Shown: one piece after another, positions 60,484 through 64,000 of the stretch | Layout: the number at the start of each line of letters is the position of its first letter | Position numbering within the stretch: position 1 is the stretch's first letter | NCBI GenBank assembly: GCA_027019335.1 | Contig: JALUWV010000002.1 | Coordinates: 1 to 64,000 of the forward strand | Direction: 5' to 3' | Origin: Sulfurimonas sp. | GTDB taxonomy: Bacteria; Campylobacterota; Campylobacteria; Campylobacterales; Sulfurimonadaceae | DNA length: 64,000 nucleotides | Position numbers and translations under genes: made by a program | Notes under the pieces: model-generated | Database searches by the model: none | The model's input: only the letters and a program-made list of their open reading frames with translations | What the model was told of the DNA's origin: nothing

Positions 60484-60489
60484 TATAAT
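60484..60489 (+). promoter_or_regulatory. -10 box of alr
   Basis: TGTGTATAAT ends at 60489, only 5 bases before the alr ATG, in the 15-base gap between the divergent aguA and alr starts. No ribosome site fits between them, so the mRNA is expected to be leaderless or nearly so. Confidence 0.5.
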
Positions 60490-60494
60490 TCCTT

Positions 60495-61487
60495 ATGGCT
60501 TCTATAACTCTCAGTAAAAAGAATTTCTTTTACAATCTCGATATTATCTCTAAACTCAGCTATGGAAAAGATAAAGTGGCACTTGTACTCAAAGATAATG
60601 CGTATGGGCATGGACTTTTAGAAGTGGCACAGATGGCACAAGAGTATGGCATTACAAAGGCTGTCGTTCGTACAAATGAAGAGGCAAAGAGTGCCGAGCC
60701 TTATTTTGAGTATATTTTAGTTTTAGGCGATATTCCAAAAGCTCCGAGTGAAAAAATCCTTTATACGATTAACGATATAAAAAGCATTCAAGATTTTCCA
60801 AAAGGGACACGAGTCGAGTTAAAAGTAAACACAGGTATGAACCGTAATGGCATACAAATAAATGAACTTGAGAGTGCCTTTGCTCTCGTACAAACACAAG
60901 GTTTACAACTAGAAGCACTCTTCACCCATCATGCTTGTGCAGATGAGATTGACGGTGTTTATGAAGTACAAAAAGAGATTTTTTCAGAGTTAAAAAGTAA
61001 AATGCCACAATCCTTGCGATTTCACTCTTGTAACTCTGCGGCACTTTTTCGTGAAAAAAGATTTGATGAAGATATGGTGCGTGTAGGAATCGCTGCCTAT
61101 GGATGTTTAGAGATACCCGAGTCTTTGAGCAAGATAAAACTCAAACCGATTCTGAGTCTCTATGCGAAAAAAATTTCTTCAAGAGTTTTACAAAAGGGAG
61201 AAAAAGTTGGCTATGGACTGACATTTGAAGCAGATGAGTTTTGTAGGGTAAGTAACTATGATTTTGGTTATGGGGATGGGTTTATTCGTATGTGTTCGCA
61301 TATACATAGTACACCCGATGGCACAAAAATAGCAGGAAGAATCTCTATGGACAACAGCTCATTTTTGAGTGATAAAGAAGAACTCCTCATCTTTAATGAT
61401 GCAAGAGTGGTTGCTGACTTTGCCAACACGATTAGCTATGAAGTTTTAACCTCTTTAAAATCACACATCCCTCGTAAAATTATCTAA
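60495..61487 (+). CDS. alr: Alanine racemase
   Basis: Alr makes D-alanine for peptidoglycan with PLP. The 330-residue protein has the PLP lysine in VALVLKDNAYGHGL (about residue 33). KVNTGMNRNGI (start of the conserved TGMxRxG) and MVRVGIAAYGC follow. The C-terminal barrel contains the second catalytic tyrosine in GEKVGYGLTFEA and AGRISMDNSS. It is a little shorter than enteric Alr, as in other Campylobacterota. It is divergent from aguA and convergent with the NlpC/P60 gene, overlapping it by 4 bases. Confidence 0.95.
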   Translation: MASITLSKKNFFYNLDIISKLSYGKDKVALVLKDNAYGHGLLEVAQMAQEYGITKAVVRTNEEAKSAEPYFEYILVLGDIPKAPSEKILYTINDIKSIQDFPKGTRVELKVNTGMNRNGIQINELESAFALVQTQGLQLEALFTHHACADEIDGVYEVQKEIFSELKSKMPQSLRFHSCNSAALFREKRFDEDMVRVGIAAYGCLEIPESLSKIKLKPILSLYAKKISSRVLQKGEKVGYGLTFEADEFCRVSNYDFGYGDGFIRMCSHIHSTPDGTKIAGRISMDNSSFLSDKEELLIFNDARVVADFANTISYEVLTSLKSHIPRKII

Positions 61488-61990
61488 GGCAATATCCGTC
61501 TTGTTTGCCAGTATTTACTTCTCCAGTAGGGGTTGTTGAGGTTTGATAGTGTGACTCCATGTGATGAAGAAGCATTGATAAAATCTCCATCTTTGAGATA
61601 AATACCAGAGTGGCGAGTGTTGTAACCTGTTCTAAAAAGGAGTAAATCGCCTGTCTTTGCACTATGTTTAGCAACTCTATAGCCTATTTTAGATTGAAGG
61701 AGTGTGGTTCGTGGAACACTCACTCTGAGGGCATTCCAGTAGACTTGTTGGACAAGAGAAGAACAATCAACTCCATATTTACTTGTGCCGCCGTATTTGT
61801 AAGGAGTATGGTTCCATTGTTTGTATTCGTTGTAGAGTGCGGAAAAAACACTTTCTTCTTCAAGTTTGGCAAAAGATTGGTTACTTATAGTTGGTGAAGT
61901 AGATTTTTTGTGAGGATGTGGTTGTGGTGTTTTTGAAGCACAGCCACTTAAAAAGATGAGTAGCCCCACAAAAAGATAAAAAGTTTTCAT
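61484..61990 (-). CDS. NlpC/P60 peptidoglycan endopeptidase lipoprotein
   Basis: This 168-residue protein has a lipoprotein signal (LLIFLSGCASK, lipobox cysteine at about 17). The NlpC/P60 domain (about 55-165) has the catalytic Cys in GVDCSSLVQQVYW and the His in TRHSGIYLKDGDFINASSSHGV. NlpC/P60 enzymes cut peptide stems of murein, usually between D-Glu and meso-DAP. It is probably anchored in the outer membrane. Its start follows directly on the stop of the 130-residue gene upstream. That gene and the two before it form a run that starts with rsmG. Confidence 0.95.
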   Translation of the reverse strand: MKTFYLFVGLLIFLSGCASKTPQPHPHKKSTSPTISNQSFAKLEEESVFSALYNEYKQWNHTPYKYGGTSKYGVDCSSLVQQVYWNALRVSVPRTTLLQSKIGYRVAKHSAKTGDLLLFRTGYNTRHSGIYLKDGDFINASSSHGVTLSNLNNPYWRSKYWQTRRILP

Positions 61991-62383
61991 TTAAGATGTG
62001 ATTTTTATCACTGCATTTGGGTAAATGACTCCATCGACTCCTAATAATGCCATGGCTTCAATCTCATCATCTTTATCTATCTTTACAAGAATTTTGGCAT
62101 CAAAAAGATACTCTTGTGCAAGTTTTTGTGCCATTTGTGCCAATGCTTGTGTGACAATGATGTAGGAAGCATTTAGAGCAGAAGCATAGACAAGCTCTCT
62201 AAGCGTGTGAATGCTTAGAGCAAAGCGAAGTTGATTTTCATTACAATAGTAAATAATGTCTAAATTTTCTTCGCTAAATGGCAAAGTAAGTAGTGAAGCA
62301 GGTGGGGTGTGCTTGATATCATCTACATTTGTAATATGATAAAATGTTTCACTTGGGATAAAACGATGTCCAAAGAGTAGCAT
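61991..62383 (-). CDS. Conserved hypothetical protein (130 aa)
   Basis: I do not recognise a family name. It is soluble, with no signal peptide, and has alternating alpha/beta character. The pattern HRFIPSETFYHI, LDIIYYCNENQLRFALSIHTLRELVYASALNASYIIV, and ILVKIDKDDEIEAMALLGVDGVIYPNAVIKI suggests a small Rossmann-like or rhodanese-like fold without catalytic motifs. It lies in a four-gene minus-strand run (rsmG, zinc-ribbon protein, this, NlpC/P60), all joined with 0-base or overlapping junctions. Confidence 0.8.
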   Translation of the reverse strand: MLLFGHRFIPSETFYHITNVDDIKHTPPASLLTLPFSEENLDIIYYCNENQLRFALSIHTLRELVYASALNASYIIVTQALAQMAQKLAQEYLFDAKILVKIDKDDEIEAMALLGVDGVIYPNAVIKITS

Positions 62384-62605
62384 TTAGGAAGCCTTGTCTA
62401 CACACTCAGGTGAACAGTAGTATGTGCCACCACTTAAAATAGCTTCTTCTACCTCTACATAAACACCACAAGTCGGACACTCTATGAGTTCATTCACAGG
62501 TTCATTTTTAGACTCATTTTTTTGTGTATGGTTCTTCTTTTGTTTAAAAAAGAGTGTATAAACGATATAGATGACAACACCAACAAGTAACAGTTTAAGT
62601 ATCAT
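62384..62605 (-). CDS. Small membrane-anchored zinc-ribbon protein, PP0621-like
   Basis: This 73-residue protein has one N-terminal membrane helix ([19 protein letters not shown]), a Lys/Asn-rich linker and a C-terminal four-cysteine site ([27 protein letters not shown]). The CxxC...CxxxC pattern with a [10 protein letters not shown] end is typical of PP0621-type small proteins and would hold one zinc. Function is unknown. It overlaps the rsmG stop by 4 bases, so is probably co-translated. Confidence 0.85.
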   Translation of the reverse strand: MILKLLLVGVVIYIVYTLFFKQKKNHTQKNESKNEPVNELIECPTCGVYVEVEEAILSGGTYYCSPECVDKAS

Positions 62606-63165
62606 AGATTTTCTCCTAGAAGTAGATAGTGCCGATTATCAGTTTCAATCACTTTATGTTGCATTTTTTCTAAAACATCTTCCATCTCATCAAATACTTT
62701 TTCACCCTTGTAAAAAAGAAGTAAAGAGTCTGCATTACGAAAATTTTTACTGAGATTCAAAAGCATTTGGGTGTCTGTAACGGCTCTTGATGTGATTATA
62801 TCATATATCTTACTCGGCATTTGTTCCACTCTTTTTTTGACGACCGTGACATTGTCGAGTTTTAAATCTGCTTTGATAAACTGTAAAAAACTTGCACGTT
62901 TACTGAGCGGTTCAACGAGAGTCACATGCACATTAGGCAATGCAAATGCAAGAATCATCCCTGGAAAACCCGCACCTGTACCGATGTCCATAAGAGAATT
63001 TACTTTTGGTAGAAAGCTTACAGGGAAAACAGCATCAGCGATGAAAGCATCAATAGTTTTTTCATCTTTAGCCCCTGTTAAATTATGGATTTTATTCCAT
63101 TTAAAGAGGTGTTCTTTGTATTTTTGTACTTTATGAGAAAAATCACTTGGTAAGTCTAATTTCAA
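62602..63165 (-). CDS. rsmG: 16S rRNA (guanine527-N7)-methyltransferase RsmG
   Basis: RsmG (GidB) methylates G527 in the decoding region of 16S rRNA. The 187-residue protein has the family start [16 protein letters not shown], the SAM-binding motif [22 protein letters not shown] (about 58-78), and [19 protein letters not shown] at about 128 is also typical. The length is slightly shorter than E. coli RsmG. It is the first gene of the minus-strand run ending in NlpC/P60 and starts 13 bases after the PAS gene stop. Confidence 0.96.
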   Translation of the reverse strand: MKLDLPSDFSHKVQKYKEHLFKWNKIHNLTGAKDEKTIDAFIADAVFPVSFLPKVNSLMDIGTGAGFPGMILAFALPNVHVTLVEPLSKRASFLQFIKADLKLDNVTVVKKRVEQMPSKIYDIITSRAVTDTQMLLNLSKNFRNADSLLLFYKGEKVFDEMEDVLEKMQHKVIETDNRHYLLLGENL

Positions 63166-63178
63166 TCTATCCCTTTAC

Positions 63179-63742
63179 TTATGAGAACAGTTTTTTCATG
63201 GCTTTAAAAAAGATTTTAAAGAGTCCATGATTTCCACTCAGTTCATTAATGAGTTCGTCATAGGTCATATGCTTCTCATCTAAATAGCCTCGTAAATATC
63301 TTTCACTTGCTTCCATTCCACCTGTCTTTTCAATCTCTACAAGTTTTTTATAGATGGGAATCATCGCTTCAACAGCTTCTCTAGGAGCTGCCTTTCTAAA
63401 TGCAGTATGGGAAATAATCTCATTTGTAATAGGGTCTACTTTTGGCTCAAATTCTGTAACAACCCAGTAGTAGCTTCCATCTTTAGCAAGGTTTTTGACA
63501 ACTGCCATAATGTTTTGCGCACGGTTAATTCTCTCCCACATCATTTTAAAAACAATTTTTGGCATATCTGGATGTCGGATGAGACTATGGGGTTGTCCAA
63601 TAAGTTCAGCTTCAGAATACCCAGAAATTTCTACAAAATAGTCATTGCCGTATTCTATGATACCTTTTGGGTCTGTTTTAGAGACTATATATCGATTAGG
63701 GCTTAGTATAATTTCATGATTTGTTGGTTCAGGACGATGCAT
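63179..63742 (-). CDS. PAS-domain energy-taxis-type sensor (Aer/CetB-like)
   Basis: This 187-residue soluble protein has one PAS domain (about 15-130) with SKTDPKGIIEYGNDYFVEISGYSEAELIGQPHSLIRHPDMPK, NLAKDGSYYWVV and HTAFRKAAPREAVE. This pattern (RHPDMP, DGSYYWV) is typical of the FAD-binding PAS of Aer and CetB. In Campylobacter, CetB signals redox state to CetA for energy taxis. A short helical C-terminus (about 140-187) follows and there is no membrane helix. No CetA is next to it in this window. FAD binding is inferred. Confidence 0.88.
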   Translation of the reverse strand: MHRPEPTNHEIILSPNRYIVSKTDPKGIIEYGNDYFVEISGYSEAELIGQPHSLIRHPDMPKIVFKMMWERINRAQNIMAVVKNLAKDGSYYWVVTEFEPKVDPITNEIISHTAFRKAAPREAVEAMIPIYKKLVEIEKTGGMEASERYLRGYLDEKHMTYDELINELSGNHGLFKIFFKAMKKLFS

Positions 63743-63776
63743 AAATATAACCTTTAAAATTTAATTTAGCTTATTA

Positions 63777-63805
63777 TATAGTATATTTATTTAATATATA
63801 CTATA
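63777..63805. repeat. 10-bp inverted repeat in the PAS/CZB divergent intergenic region
   Basis: 63777-63786 is the reverse complement of 63796-63805, with a 9-base loop. The region is almost pure A/T, so chance is a real possibility. It could be an operator between the divergent genes. Confidence 0.3.
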
Positions 63806-63823
63806 ATTATTTAAATTTTATGA

Positions 63824-63829
63824 TATAAT
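63824..63829 (+). promoter_or_regulatory. -10 box of the last, truncated gene
   Basis: TGATATAAT ends at 63829, 30 bases before the ATG at 63860. A weak ribosome site (AATAAGG) lies between them. Confidence 0.45.
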
Positions 63830-63859
63830 TTAAATAAATAAATCTAATAAGGTACACAA

Positions 63860-64000
63860 ATGACTAAAGAACAAGCACTTGAAGATGTTGCAAAGGCAAA
63901 ATATGCTCTTGAAGTTCAAATGACAAAACTAGAAGATTTACTGGGTGGTCTGGATGTTCCAAATCCAATCGCAGCCGCAAAAGAAAAATGTGAATTTGGC
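63860..64000 (+). CDS. Start of a probable CZB (chemoreceptor zinc-binding) domain protein
   Basis: The gene starts here and continues past the window edge; 47 codons are visible. The N-terminus forms a helix (TKEQALEDVAKAKYALEVQMTKLEDLL), then NPIAAAKEKCEFG. The element C-x-F-G after a helix is the hallmark of CZB domains (usually C-x-F-G-K-W with histidines before and after), which bind zinc in chemoreceptors and diguanylate cyclases. The rest is needed to confirm. It is divergent from a PAS energy-taxis gene, which fits a chemotaxis theme. Confidence 0.55.
   Translation, partial: MTKEQALEDVAKAKYALEVQMTKLEDLLGGLDVPNPIAAAKEKCEFG

Overview
The window looks like chromosomal DNA of a Campylobacterota (Epsilonproteobacteria) bacterium, most like Sulfurimonas or a close sulfur-oxidising or denitrifying relative. 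The evidence is the AT-rich base composition, the futalosine-pathway menaquinone gene mqnC, the fliK-flgD-flgE-like gene order, HQWRQPL-type histidine kinases, a PGBA_N-type protein, a short ComEC without a beta-lactamase domain, extended TGTGTATAAT -10 boxes and a norCBDQ nitric oxide reductase locus. The genus is inferred. I see no rRNA or tRNA gene, CRISPR array or insertion sequence. Gene density is high: no stretch over about 130 bp lacks a gene.

Layout: 1-1486 holds the end of an NhaD antiporter and a convergent MsrA-thioredoxin-MsrB repair enzyme. 1549-4332 is dnaG, the replicative primase, interrupted by a 379-residue LAGLIDADG intein placed exactly at the last zinc-ligand cysteine of the CHC2 zinc finger. 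This is the most unusual object in the window. 4388-10021 is a flagellar hook block (fliK, flgD, two hook-type proteins) with two clear sigma-54 promoters. 10120-16546 is a tight run of kdsA, ribH, nusB, a 12-heme membrane-anchored cytochrome c, mqnC and a non-catalytic M16 protein. 16618-20209 carries two back-to-back type II restriction-modification systems, the second joined by an ATGA overlap to a RecD2-like helicase, followed by priA and a MazF-type toxin-antitoxin pair.

24953-35440 is mostly housekeeping: NUDIX, M23 peptidase, PGBA_N protein, GlcD-like oxidase, YihY, a flavin reductase, comEC and dnaB. It also has an unusual 642-residue membrane protein that looks like a winged helix plus nuclease-like fold attached to a membrane-bound coiled coil. 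35567-38862 is a sensor kinase with an NMT1/ThiY-type binding domain, coupled to a Tsx/OmpK-like outer-membrane channel. 38927-39427 is a coiled-coil protein built from four 18-residue repeats.

39419-45211 is a nitric oxide detoxification or denitrification locus. An Rrf2 (NsrR-like) regulator and norE/norF-like genes face norCBDQ across an intergenic region with two matching palindromic operators. 45234-55082 is an unbroken minus-strand run of seven signalling genes: three HQWRQPL kinases, two REC-GGDEF-EAL proteins, a double receiver and a receiver with a helical tail. It follows ispG and shows recent internal duplication. The last part (56198-64000) has a BrnT/BrnA pair, a TonB-dependent receptor with a CPNRMDPP motif, a second MazF/MazE pair, aguA, alr, an NlpC/P60 lipoprotein, rsmG, a PAS energy-taxis-type protein and the start of a probable zinc-binding CZB protein cut by the window edge.
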